A stretch of DNA of 64,000 nt from Clostridia bacterium (GTDB lineage: Bacteria > Bacillota > Clostridia > Lachnospirales > Lachnospiraceae): NCBI GenBank assembly GCA_910575625.1, contig CAJTFD010000008.1, positions 62,001 through 126,000 of the forward strand. Reading direction: 5' to 3'. The first letter of the stretch is position 1. The number at the start of each line of letters is the position of its first letter. Of the stretch, positions 47,113-56,455 are shown one piece after another. The notes beneath the pieces are model-generated. The model saw only the letters and a program-made list of their open reading frames with translations. It made no database searches and was not told where the DNA came from. The translations under genes and the position numbers were made by a program.

Positions 47113-48306
47113 ATGGCTAAGGCTAAATTTGAGAGGACGAAACCGCATTGTAATATTGGTACCATCGGACACGTAGACCATGGTAAAACAACACTGACAG
47201 CTGCTATCACAAAGACTCTGAACCAGAGACTGGGTACTGGTGAGATCGTAGCATTCGAGAACATCGATAAGGCTCCGGAAGAGAGAGAACGTGGTATCAC
47301 AATCTCCACAGCACACGTAGAGTACGAGACAGAAAACCGTCACTACGCACACGTAGACTGCCCAGGGCATGCTGACTATGTAAAGAACATGATCACAGGT
47401 GCTGCTCAGATGGACGGTGCTATCCTTGTCGTTGCTGCTACCGATGGTGTTATGGCTCAGACAAAAGAGCACATCCTTCTGTCCCGTCAGGTAGGCGTTC
47501 CTTACATCGTTGTATTCATGAATAAATGTGACATGGTAGACGATGAAGAGCTGCTCGAGCTGGTAGACATGGAGATCCGCGAACTGCTCAGCGAATATGA
47601 ATTCCCAGGCGATGACACACCGATCATCCAGGGTTCTGCTCTGAAAGCTCTCGAAGATCCCAACAGCGAATGGGGCGACAAGATCCTTGAACTGATGAAA
47701 GCTGTTGACGAGTGGGTTCCAGATCCGCAGAGGGATACAGACAAGCCGTTCATCATGCCAGTCGAGGACGTATTCTCCATCACAGGCCGTGGTACAGTTG
47801 CTACTGGTAGGGTAGAAGCTGGTACACTGCATGTAGGCGAGGAAGTTGAGATCGTTGGTATCAAAGAAGAAACGATGAAGACTGTTGTAACCGGTATCGA
47901 GATGTTCCGTAAACTTCTGGACGAGGCTCAGGCTGGTGATAACATTGGTGCTCTGCTCCGTGGTATCCAGAGGACAGAGATTGAAAGAGGACAGGTTTTG
48001 GCTCAGCCAGGGACCATCAAATGCCATACGAAATTTACTGCTCAGGTATACGTATTGACAAAAGATGAAGGTGGCCGTCATACTCCTTTCTTCAACAACT
48101 ACAGACCACAGTTCTACTTCAGGACAACAGACGTAACAGGCGTTTGCAACTTGCCTGAGAACGTTGAGATGTGCATGCCTGGTGATAATGTAGAGATGAC
48201 GATTGAATTGATCCATCCAATCGCTATGGATCAGGGTCTGACATTCGCTATCCGTGAGGGCGGACGTACAGTAGGTTCTGGTCGTGTGGCTACGATCATC
48301 GAGTAA
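47113..48306 (+). CDS. tuf: Elongation factor Tu
   Basis: A 397-residue EF-Tu. G motifs are [17 protein letters not shown] and NKCD; domain II and III follow, ending in the [15 protein letters not shown] block. The coding sequence shows strongly biased codon use (many gct, gta, aac), as expected for a highly expressed gene, unlike its GC-richer neighbours. The RBS aaggagg precedes the ATG. A strong terminator follows. Confidence 0.99.
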   Translation: MAKAKFERTKPHCNIGTIGHVDHGKTTLTAAITKTLNQRLGTGEIVAFENIDKAPEERERGITISTAHVEYETENRHYAHVDCPGHADYVKNMITGAAQMDGAILVVAATDGVMAQTKEHILLSRQVGVPYIVVFMNKCDMVDDEELLELVDMEIRELLSEYEFPGDDTPIIQGSALKALEDPNSEWGDKILELMKAVDEWVPDPQRDTDKPFIMPVEDVFSITGRGTVATGRVEAGTLHVGEEVEIVGIKEETMKTVVTGIEMFRKLLDEAQAGDNIGALLRGIQRTEIERGQVLAQPGTIKCHTKFTAQVYVLTKDEGGRHTPFFNNYRPQFYFRTTDVTGVCNLPENVEMCMPGDNVEMTIELIHPIAMDQGLTFAIREGGRTVGSGRVATIIE

Positions 48307-48329
48307 TCAGTAAGAAGCTGGATTTTATT

Positions 48330-48360
48330 GGGCTTTCCGAGAGATCGGGAAGCCCTTTTT
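48330..48360 (+). terminator. Terminator of tuf
   Basis: gggctttcc (48330-48338) pairs with gggaagccc (48347-48355), followed by ttttt. Confidence 0.9.
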
Positions 48361-48485
48361 GAAATTTTGTAACAGTGAAAAAGTGGAAAGTGGAAAGTGG
48401 TGCTATAAAAGGATCGTATTGTATCCCGATCTATGGACAAACTAAAAGTGCAGCATATATTTATGCGGCTTAAGCTGATCGTTTG

Positions 48486-48598
48486 CCCAACTGTCTGTTT
48501 TGCAGGGATTGTCATGCATGCAAAACAAAAAGTTGGGTAAACAATGTGTAATTTGATAATTTCTGTAAAATAGACAACTGAACATTTTTTAGTTGTCT
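48486..48598. repeat. Two hairpins in the tuf-gdhA gap
   Basis: An imperfect hairpin (gcccaactgtctgttttgc with tgcaaaacaaaaagttggg, 48486-48536) and a perfect 8-bp one (agacaact 48572-48579 with agttgtct 48591-48598) lie in an otherwise empty 600-bp stretch (48361-48925). No gene or known RNA is recognised here. Confidence 0.45.
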
Positions 48599-48925
48599 GT
48601 TTTCAGGTTTACAGTTTATAGGATCATAGGAACATATTCTTTTTCTCTCTCTATTTTTTGGATGATCCATGTTTTCATACTGCCTCATCCTCCACCTGTT
48701 TTCGACCGAAACGGCTGGATATAAAAGAAATTCCAATATAGCGCCTACAGATTATTCAGAATTTTTATACTGGAAATACTTTTACACAGTAAAGCAAAGC
48801 GAAAACCACAAAAAGCTTAAAATAATAAGGATAAGATCATACAGAATGCACAATATCCCCAAGCGTTTGCCGTATAATATTCAAGGATCGAAGTCTGCTG
48901 CACTGCCAAAACAGAGAGTAGATCC

Positions 48926-48954
48926 TTGCCTTTTTTTGAGGTTTCATATATAAT
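48926..48954 (+). promoter_or_regulatory. Promoter of gdhA
   Basis: TTGCCT (48926-48931), 17 bp, TATAAT (48949-48954), 47 bp before gdhA. Confidence 0.7.
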
Positions 48955-48995
48955 AAGATCCATAAAAACACTAAAAATCCTGAACAAGGGGGTAA

Positions 48996-50336
<1,341 letters not shown>

Positions 50337-50358
50337 GAGGCGCGGTCAGATATGAAGA

Positions 50359-50397
50359 CGCCGGAAGCTGTTGGGATTGCAGCCTCCGGCGTTTTTT
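50359..50397 (+). terminator. Terminator of gdhA
   Basis: cgccggaagctg (50359-50370) pairs with cagcctccggcg (50380-50391) with one mismatch, followed by tttttt. Confidence 0.9.
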
Positions 50398-50573
50398 GCT
50401 CCATCACACTTGATCGACCCTCTGCAGTTTTGTCATGACCGTGTTGCTGTATATCAGCGGAAATATTTCTCAGAAAAATATTTCCCAATCCTTGTTCCAT
50501 GTGCTATAATAAGACAATATAGATATGGGGATGCGGGGGAGAGCAGACGGAAGATAGGTGGAAAAAGAGGCTC

Positions 50574-52619
50574 ATGAAAGAAAAGGTTAGATTAAAAGGA
50601 AAAATAAGGACCATCATGTTCTGGCCCCTGGCCCTGGCGTCGGTGCTCGTGGTCATGGATCTGGTGGTGTTCTGTATCAGCCGTCGGGCAGGGGCGGCGG
50701 TATCTGTGTTCCTGCTTTTTTATCTCGCGCTCTGGTTATCTTTATACCGTTATCAGCGTGGCAAGGTCCTGGCGGAGCTGATCCGTTTCAGCACAGTATT
50801 CGCCCATGTGGAGAACATCATGCTGGACAGTCTGGTGCTCCCCTTCGGGATCCTGGATATGAAGGGCGACCTGATCTGGATGAATCGGGCGATGCGGGAA
50901 TTATTCGGTGAGAAGATGAAGAAAAATCTGGGTGTGTTTTTCCCGTCGGTGACAGGCGAATTGCTGGCAGACCTGCGCAGCAGCAAGATCGAGGAATTTC
51001 CAGTGGGTTATGAGGAGCGCAATTACAGGCTCCTTCTGCACCGTGTGGATTTTCAGCAGGCGGCGCAGCAGACGGATATCATCGGCGACCCCTCCCAGTA
51101 TCAGACCCTGGCGGCGGCCTATCTGTTCGACGAGACGAATCTGAGGGAAGCCATCAAGATCACGGAGGATGAGAAACCTGTGCTGGGCCTGATCTACCTG
51201 GACAATTACGAGGAGGCTCTGGGGACAGTGGAGGAGGTGCGCCGTTCCCTGCTGATCGCCCTCGTGGACCGGAAGATCAACAAGTATTTCAGCGGCCTGG
51301 ACGGCTTGGTGAAAAAGCTGGAGAAAGACCGGTTTTTCCTCGTGATGCCCCACCGTTCGCTGGCCCAGCTCAAGGAGATGAAGTTCAGCATCCTGGAAGA
51401 GGTCAAGAACATTAACATCGGAAACGAGATGGCGGTGACCCTGAGCATCGGTCTGGGGTTCAATGGCAATGGCTATAACCAGAATTATGAGCAGTGCCGG
51501 ATCGCCATCGAGATGGCCCTGGGCCGGGGCGGCGACCAGGCAGTGGTCAAGGATGGGGATTCGATCTCCTATTTCGGCGGGAAATCCCAGCAGCTTGAGA
51601 AGGCCACCCGGGTCAAAGCGCGGGTAAAAGCCCAGGCGCTCAAGGAATTTATCACCAACAAGGATCGGGTGGTGGTCATGGGCCATACGATCACGGACGT
51701 GGATTCGTTCGGTGCGGCCGTGGGCATCTACCGCGCCGCGAAGACTCTGGGCAAAGAAGTCCATATCGTGATCAGTGACCTGACGACATCCATCCGGCCT
51801 TTGCTGACCGGATTTTTGGAAAGCGATGATTATGCGAAGGATATGTTCATAGACAGCGACACGGCGAAAGAGCTGGTGGACCACAACACGGTGATGGTGG
51901 TGGTGGACACCAACAAGCCCAGTTATACGGAGTGCCCAGATCTTCTGCGGCGGACGGAGACGATCGTGGTGCTGGATCATCACCGCAGGGGCAGTGAGGT
52001 GATCGACAACGCGGTGCTCTCCTACGTGGAACCCTATGCGTCCTCCACCTGTGAGATGGTGGCGGAGATCCTGCAGTATTTTGCAGATGGTATCCGTATC
52101 CGGAACATGGAGGCAGACAGCCTGTACGCGGGGATCATCATCGACACGAATAATTTTAAGTCAAAAGCGGGTGTGCGCACTTTCGAGGCGGCAGCCTTCC
52201 TGCGTCGGTGCGGCGCGGATGTGGTGCGGGTGCAGAAGCTCCTCAGGGACAATATGGAGGCATATAAAGCGAGGGCCGAGACGATCTGCAACGCCCAGAT
52301 CTACGAGGGAGCCTACGCCATCGCGATCTGTCCCAGCGCAGGACTGGACAGTCCCACAGTCGTGGCGGCTCAGGCGGCCAACGAGCTGCTGAATATCGTG
52401 GGGGTGAAAGCATCCTTCGTGCTGACAGATTTCCACAACATCACATACATCAGCGCCCGCGCGATCGATGAGGTCAATGTGCAGGTGATCATGGAGAAAT
52501 TGGGCGGCGGCGGCCATATGAACAGCGCCGGGGCCCAGGTCCCGGATAAGCCGCCGGAGGAGATCGTGGATGTTGTAAAGACCATGCTGAGAGACATGAT
52601 AGAAAAAGGAGAGCTTTAG
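50574..52619 (+). CDS. gdpP: GdpP-like c-di-AMP phosphodiesterase (DHH/DHHA1)
   Basis: A 681-residue membrane protein. Two N-terminal membrane helices (about 17-62) are followed by a PAS-like domain and a degenerate GGDEF domain (the GGDEF motif itself is not present). The DHH phosphoesterase region carries GHTITDVDSFGAA and DHH at 468-470, and the DHHA1 end reads GGGGHMNSAGAQ. The domain order is that of GdpP/YybT, which degrades cyclic di-AMP. Its stop abuts rplI (0 bp gap), the arrangement gdpP-rplI-dnaB being common in Firmicutes. Confidence 0.94.
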   Translation: MKEKVRLKGKIRTIMFWPLALASVLVVMDLVVFCISRRAGAAVSVFLLFYLALWLSLYRYQRGKVLAELIRFSTVFAHVENIMLDSLVLPFGILDMKGDLIWMNRAMRELFGEKMKKNLGVFFPSVTGELLADLRSSKIEEFPVGYEERNYRLLLHRVDFQQAAQQTDIIGDPSQYQTLAAAYLFDETNLREAIKITEDEKPVLGLIYLDNYEEALGTVEEVRRSLLIALVDRKINKYFSGLDGLVKKLEKDRFFLVMPHRSLAQLKEMKFSILEEVKNINIGNEMAVTLSIGLGFNGNGYNQNYEQCRIAIEMALGRGGDQAVVKDGDSISYFGGKSQQLEKATRVKARVKAQALKEFITNKDRVVVMGHTITDVDSFGAAVGIYRAAKTLGKEVHIVISDLTTSIRPLLTGFLESDDYAKDMFIDSDTAKELVDHNTVMVVVDTNKPSYTECPDLLRRTETIVVLDHHRRGSEVIDNAVLSYVEPYASSTCEMVAEILQYFADGIRIRNMEADSLYAGIIIDTNNFKSKAGVRTFEAAAFLRRCGADVVRVQKLLRDNMEAYKARAETICNAQIYEGAYAIAICPSAGLDSPTVVAAQAANELLNIVGVKASFVLTDFHNITYISARAIDEVNVQVIMEKLGGGGHMNSAGAQVPDKPPEEIVDVVKTMLRDMIEKGEL

Positions 52620-53066
52620 ATGAAAGTTATATTACTGGAAGATGTAAAGAGCCTTGGAAAAAAAGGGGATCAGGTAAAGGTGAGCGACGGGTATGCCAGG
52701 AATATGCTGCTCCCCAAGAAATTGGGCGTGGAGGCGACGCCGAAGAATCTAAACGACCTGAAATTAAAGAAAGCCCATGAGCAGAAATTGGCCCAGAATA
52801 ATCTGGATGCCGCTAAAGATTTTGCAAAGAACTTGGAAGGCAGGGAGGTCGTCCTGTCCCTGAAAGTCGGGGAGGGTGGCAAGACCTTCGGTTCTATTTC
52901 CGCAAAAGAAATTTCCGATGCGGCAAAAGAGCAGTTGGGCATGACCCTTGATAAGAAGAAACTGCAGTTGGAGAGTCCGATCAAAACCCTGGGCGTGACG
53001 GAAGTGCCGCTGCGGCTCCACCCGGAAGTGACGGCCACGGTGAAAGTTGTCGTGAAAGAGGCTTAA
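52620..53066 (+). CDS. rplI: 50S ribosomal protein L9
   Basis: A 148-residue L9. The N-terminal domain KVILLEDVKSLGKKGDQVKVSDGYARNML (in parts VILLEDVKSLGKKGD and GYARNMLLP) is diagnostic, followed by the long connecting helix and C-terminal RNA-binding domain. It begins directly at the gdpP stop and ends 1 bp before dnaB, so the three genes are probably cotranscribed. Confidence 0.98.
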   Translation: MKVILLEDVKSLGKKGDQVKVSDGYARNMLLPKKLGVEATPKNLNDLKLKKAHEQKLAQNNLDAAKDFAKNLEGREVVLSLKVGEGGKTFGSISAKEISDAAKEQLGMTLDKKKLQLESPIKTLGVTEVPLRLHPEVTATVKVVVKEA

Positions 53067-53067
53067 A

Positions 53068-54399
53068 GTGGAGGAGGCATTGATCAAACGGACACTGCCC
53101 CACAGCCCGGAGGCGGAGAAATCTGTCATCGGGTCTATGATCATGGACCGGGAGGCCATTCTGGCGGCGGCGGAGATCCTGCGTGGGGAGGATTTTTACC
53201 AGAGCCAATATGGCATCATCTTTGACACCATCGTGGAGCTGTGCAACGAGGGCAGGCCGGTGGATCTGGTCACCCTGCAGGAGCGTCTGCGGGAAAAAGG
53301 GCTGCCGGAGGAGATCAGCGACATGGAGTATGCCCGCGACCTGCTGGACGCAGTCCCCACCTCGGCAAATATCCGATATTATGCACAGATCGTCGGTGAC
53401 AAAGCCCTGCTGCGCCGCCTGATCAAAGCCTGCGGGGAGGTGTCCGATTCCTGTTATCTTCAGCAGGAGGGGACGGATGCGATCTTAGAGACATCCGAGA
53501 AGAAGATGTTCGAGCTGTTCCAGAGAAAAGACGTATCCGACTACGTGCCCATCCGGCAGATCGTGCTCAATGTGGTGGACAACATAGAGAAAGCCTCCCG
53601 GACACAGGGGAATGTGACCGGGCTTGCCACAGGTTTTGTGGATCTTGACTATAAGACTTCGGGGTTCCAGCCCTCGGATCTGATACTGATAGCCGCCAGG
53701 CCCTCCATGGGCAAGACGGCTTTTGCCTTGAATATCGCCAGGCACATGGCGTTCAAGGGCGGGGCCACCGTGGCTATATTCAGCCTGGAGATGTCCAAGG
53801 AGCAGCTGGTCAGCCGTATGCTCTCCATGGAATCCCGGGTGGACAGCCAGAGCCTGCGGACAGGGGATCTGCGGGACGAGGATTGGACAAAGCTGGTGGA
53901 GGGGGCGGATGTGATCGGACGATCCAACCTGATCATCGACGATACCCCAGGTATCACGGTGGCCGCCCTGCGCTCCAAGTGCCGAAAATATAAACTGGAA
54001 CATGACCTGGGCATCATATTCATCGACTATCTCCAGCTGATGAGCGGCAGCGGCCGGGGCGGCGATTCCCGCCAGCAGGAGATCTCCGACATTTCCCGTG
54101 CCCTAAAAGCCGTGGCCCGTGAGCTGCAGGTCCCGGTGGTGGCCCTCTCCCAGCTCAGCCGCGCGGTGGAACAGCGGCCCAACCACCGTCCGATGCTCTC
54201 CGACTTGCGTGAATCCGGGGCCATCGAGCAGGACGCGGATGTGGTGATGTTCATCTACCGGGATGATTACTACAACAAGGACACGGAGAAAAAGAATATC
54301 GCGGAGATCCAGATCGCGAAACAGAGGAACGGCCCGATCGGTATGGTGGAGCTGGTGTGGATGCCTCAGTACACACAATTTGTCAATCTGAAAAAATAG
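53068..54399 (+). CDS. dnaB: Replicative DNA helicase DnaB
   Basis: A 443-residue helicase with the N-terminal collar domain (PHSPEAEKSVIGSMIMD) and RecA-type motor. Walker A is ARPSMGKTAFALN, Walker B is LGIIFIDYLQLM, and the arginine/loop motif is LSQLSRAVEQR. No intein is present. The start is read as GTG at 53068; a TTG at 53080 follows a stronger ggaggagg and could be the real start, losing four residues. It unwinds DNA at the fork. Confidence 0.97.
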   Translation: MEEALIKRTLPHSPEAEKSVIGSMIMDREAILAAAEILRGEDFYQSQYGIIFDTIVELCNEGRPVDLVTLQERLREKGLPEEISDMEYARDLLDAVPTSANIRYYAQIVGDKALLRRLIKACGEVSDSCYLQQEGTDAILETSEKKMFELFQRKDVSDYVPIRQIVLNVVDNIEKASRTQGNVTGLATGFVDLDYKTSGFQPSDLILIAARPSMGKTAFALNIARHMAFKGGATVAIFSLEMSKEQLVSRMLSMESRVDSQSLRTGDLRDEDWTKLVEGADVIGRSNLIIDDTPGITVAALRSKCRKYKLEHDLGIIFIDYLQLMSGSGRGGDSRQQEISDISRALKAVARELQVPVVALSQLSRAVEQRPNHRPMLSDLRESGAIEQDADVVMFIYRDDYYNKDTEKKNIAEIQIAKQRNGPIGMVELVWMPQYTQFVNLKK

Positions 54400-54423
54400 G
54401 GAGGATCTGTCGACGACTTTTGC

Positions 54424-54452
54424 TTGTACTTTGAAATCCCTGTGTTTATAAT
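54424..54452 (+). promoter_or_regulatory. Promoter of MerR-like gene
   Basis: TTGTAC (54424-54429), 17 bp, TATAAT (54447-54452), 44 bp before the start. The open frame that runs through this promoter is not coding. Confidence 0.75.
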
Positions 54453-54495
54453 AGACAGGAGGGGCGGACAAGCCCGAAGGTATAGGAGGGGTCGT

Positions 54496-55260
54496 ATGGA
54501 CGGTAAAGTTTATACCATATCCCAGGCGGCAAAAGAAGTGGGTGAGAGCACATCCGTCCTCCGGTATTGGGAGGAAGTGCTGGAGATCCGCATCAACCGC
54601 AATGCGAAGGGATATCGCTGCTACACCGGATATGATATTCAGTTGTTTCTGAATATAAAAGAGCTGAAGAAGAGAGGGCTGAAATTAGACGCGATCCGGG
54701 AACTCATCCCGCGCATCTACAAGTATGGGCCGGGCGCGCCGAGGAGCAAGACCAGACTGCTGGAAGATCTCGGGCCGGATCAGGATTGGGAAGAGCTTGA
54801 AGAGATAACAGAGATCCCGGAGATGATAGAGGCCGATGAGGTCATAGAGCTGTCGTGTACAGAAGTGGTCTGTGAGGCACAGATCGTGCAGGAGACCGAA
54901 GAGATCCAGGGAGGGCTGGAAGTCCAAGAAGTCCCCGAGATACGAGAAAGCCCAAAGATACGGGAAGTCCAGGAGGCACAGGAACATCAGGAGGTTCAGG
55001 AGGCGGAAGGATCCTCCGAAAAAGTGAGCCTCGATCAGATACCGCTGGACATAGACCCGGCCGGGGATCTGCGGATCACGGAATTCCAGAACATCCTGGA
55101 AAAACTGATCGCCCAGGGTGTCAAGGAGAAAAACCAGGAGGAACTGCGCATCCGCAGATTGGACGAGAAGATACGTTTCCACCAGCAGAGCCTGAAGCAA
55201 GTGGCGGCCGCCCAGGAGATGAAACAGTGGCGGGGCCGGGGCAGACGGCGGAAGAAATGA
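54496..55260 (+). CDS. MerR-like HTH regulator with Glu/Gln-rich linker
   Basis: A 254-residue protein. The N-terminal part (about 5-70) is a MerR-type winged HTH: YTISQAAKEVGESTSVLRYWEE and YTGYDIQLFLNIKELKKRGL (quoted as YTISQAAKEVGESTS and LRYWEE). The ATG at 54496 follows aggagggg. After the HTH comes an acidic region with a loose EVQE/EI-type repeat (EVQEVPEIRESP, EVQEAQEHQEVQEAE), then a basic helical C terminus ending RGRGRRRKK. It lacks the metal-binding cysteines of classical MerR. Similar RacA-like architectures exist, but the role here is unknown. Confidence 0.8.
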   Translation: MDGKVYTISQAAKEVGESTSVLRYWEEVLEIRINRNAKGYRCYTGYDIQLFLNIKELKKRGLKLDAIRELIPRIYKYGPGAPRSKTRLLEDLGPDQDWEELEEITEIPEMIEADEVIELSCTEVVCEAQIVQETEEIQGGLEVQEVPEIRESPKIREVQEAQEHQEVQEAEGSSEKVSLDQIPLDIDPAGDLRITEFQNILEKLIAQGVKEKNQEELRIRRLDEKIRFHQQSLKQVAAAQEMKQWRGRGRRRKK

Positions 55261-55265
55261 AACGC

Positions 55266-55309
55266 AAAAAGAGGAGACCACGTGTGAACGTCGGGCCTCC
55301 TCTTTTTTT
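55266..55309. terminator. Bidirectional terminator
   Basis: aaaaagaggag (55266-55276) pairs with ctcctcttttt (55297-55307), with T-runs on both strands. It separates the convergent MerR-like and ferredoxin genes. Confidence 0.9.
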
Positions 55310-55332
55310 GATCCTGTATACGGAGCTTGAGC

Positions 55333-55527
<195 letters not shown>

Positions 55528-55589
55528 TTATACCCACATTCTAAACTATCTGTTCCATAAATACAAGTGAAATTTAAAAAAACTTCAAG

Positions 55590-55793
55590 TTATTTTGCAG
55601 CCAAAAATTCATTGATCTGCGCTTCCAGTTTATTGACATCCATGCCATGGACGACAGCGGCTTCCGCCAATGTCTCTTCCTGGGCAGACGGACAGCCGAT
55701 GCAGTGCATGCCGGCCCGCATGAGGATGGGGGCTATATTTGGGTCCACCTTGAGCATTTCTCCGATCTTCATATCTTTAGAAACCTGTGCCAT
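55590..55793 (-). CDS. DUF1858 domain-containing protein
   Basis: A 67-residue protein starting [18 protein letters not shown]. The [22 protein letters not shown] block, with its CxxC, is the DUF1858 core found in hybrid-cluster-associated and disulfide-type small proteins. The ATG at 55793 follows aaggagg. The open frame upstream covers the promoter and is not coding. The function is not established; it lies next to a ferredoxin gene on the same strand. Confidence 0.88.
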   Translation of the reverse strand: MAQVSKDMKIGEMLKVDPNIAPILMRAGMHCIGCPSAQEETLAEAAVVHGMDVNKLEAQINEFLAAK

Positions 55794-55842
55794 TTCATTT
55801 CCTCCTTCTTCTTTGGAATTTTCCCTTGATGGGCACTCCACT

Positions 55843-55871
55843 ATTATAATACCTTTTTGGTACAGAATCAA
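55843..55871 (-). promoter_or_regulatory. Promoter of DUF1858 gene
   Basis: On the minus strand TTGATT (55866-55871), 17 bp, TATAAT (55843-55848), about 50 bp before the start. Confidence 0.75.
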
Positions 55872-56080
55872 CCAAAATCCGCAGAGTGCGTTTAAAAATA
55901 ATTTTTGTAAGGAACTGGATATTTTTGCAACGGTGTAGTAAGATTAAAAAAAATTTCGGGAGCATATGTTTGTGGCATGAGATAAGATAACGTATAAAGG
56001 GGAAAAATGGCATCAAAACGACGGAATATAACACAGAGAGAATTTTAAGAAGCTTTAAACGCCATTACCATACATATGAA

Positions 56081-56446
56081 ATGATATCAGATGATGAAAA
56101 ATACGAGAAAGATAAAAGGCTGATATTATTTTATGCTGTGGAATGCGGGCTCAAATATTGGATCATGAAAAATGAAATGCTGAAAGACTATGAAGAACTG
56201 GATGCTTATGCAAAGAATAAAGGGATGGGTGATATAGGGCATGATATAAAGAAAATGCTAAAAGACAGAAATATGGATAGGAAATATATGCTAAAAAATC
56301 TGAAAACATCCACGGGACAGCGGATAGATGTAAAAAACTCAAACCAATTCTGGAGATATGGGGCGAAGACCCATGATACAGAGACAGAGAGTAAAAATGT
56401 AAAAGTGCTGGATAAGATTGTCAGAGATCTGATCAAAAGAGTGTAG
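56081..56446 (+). CDS. HEPN-like small protein (start uncertain)
   Basis: A helical protein of at least 121 residues. FYAVECGLKYWIMKN followed by GDIGHDIKKMLKD resembles the two-helix core of HEPN-type proteins, but a catalytic RxxxxH motif is not obvious. The ATG at 56081 has no ribosome site. The same frame is open back to 55991 and reads convincingly (TEYNTERILRSFKRHYHTYE) but has no ATG, GTG or TTG there. A good site (aaagggg) precedes an ATG at 56007 in another frame, which stops after 13 codons. A frameshift or an unusual start is therefore likely. It lies 9 bp before the dual ATPase gene. Confidence 0.6.
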   Translation: MISDDEKYEKDKRLILFYAVECGLKYWIMKNEMLKDYEELDAYAKNKGMGDIGHDIKKMLKDRNMDRKYMLKNLKTSTGQRIDVKNSNQFWRYGAKTHDTETESKNVKVLDKIVRDLIKRV

Positions 56447-56455
56447 GAGTAGATT

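Noticed and set aside
47053..48216. Long antisense open frame (387 codons) opposite tuf
   Set aside because: It arises from the strong codon bias of tuf; no ribosome site or recognisable domain.
48361..48925. Search for tRNA or a known RNA in the tuf-gdhA gap
   Set aside because: Two hairpins are present but no cloverleaf, no conserved RNA motif and no clear promoter-terminator pair.
54900..55020. Repeats in the MerR-like gene as a possible CRISPR or tandem repeat array
   Set aside because: They are irregular codon-level EVQE repeats inside a coding sequence, with no spacers.
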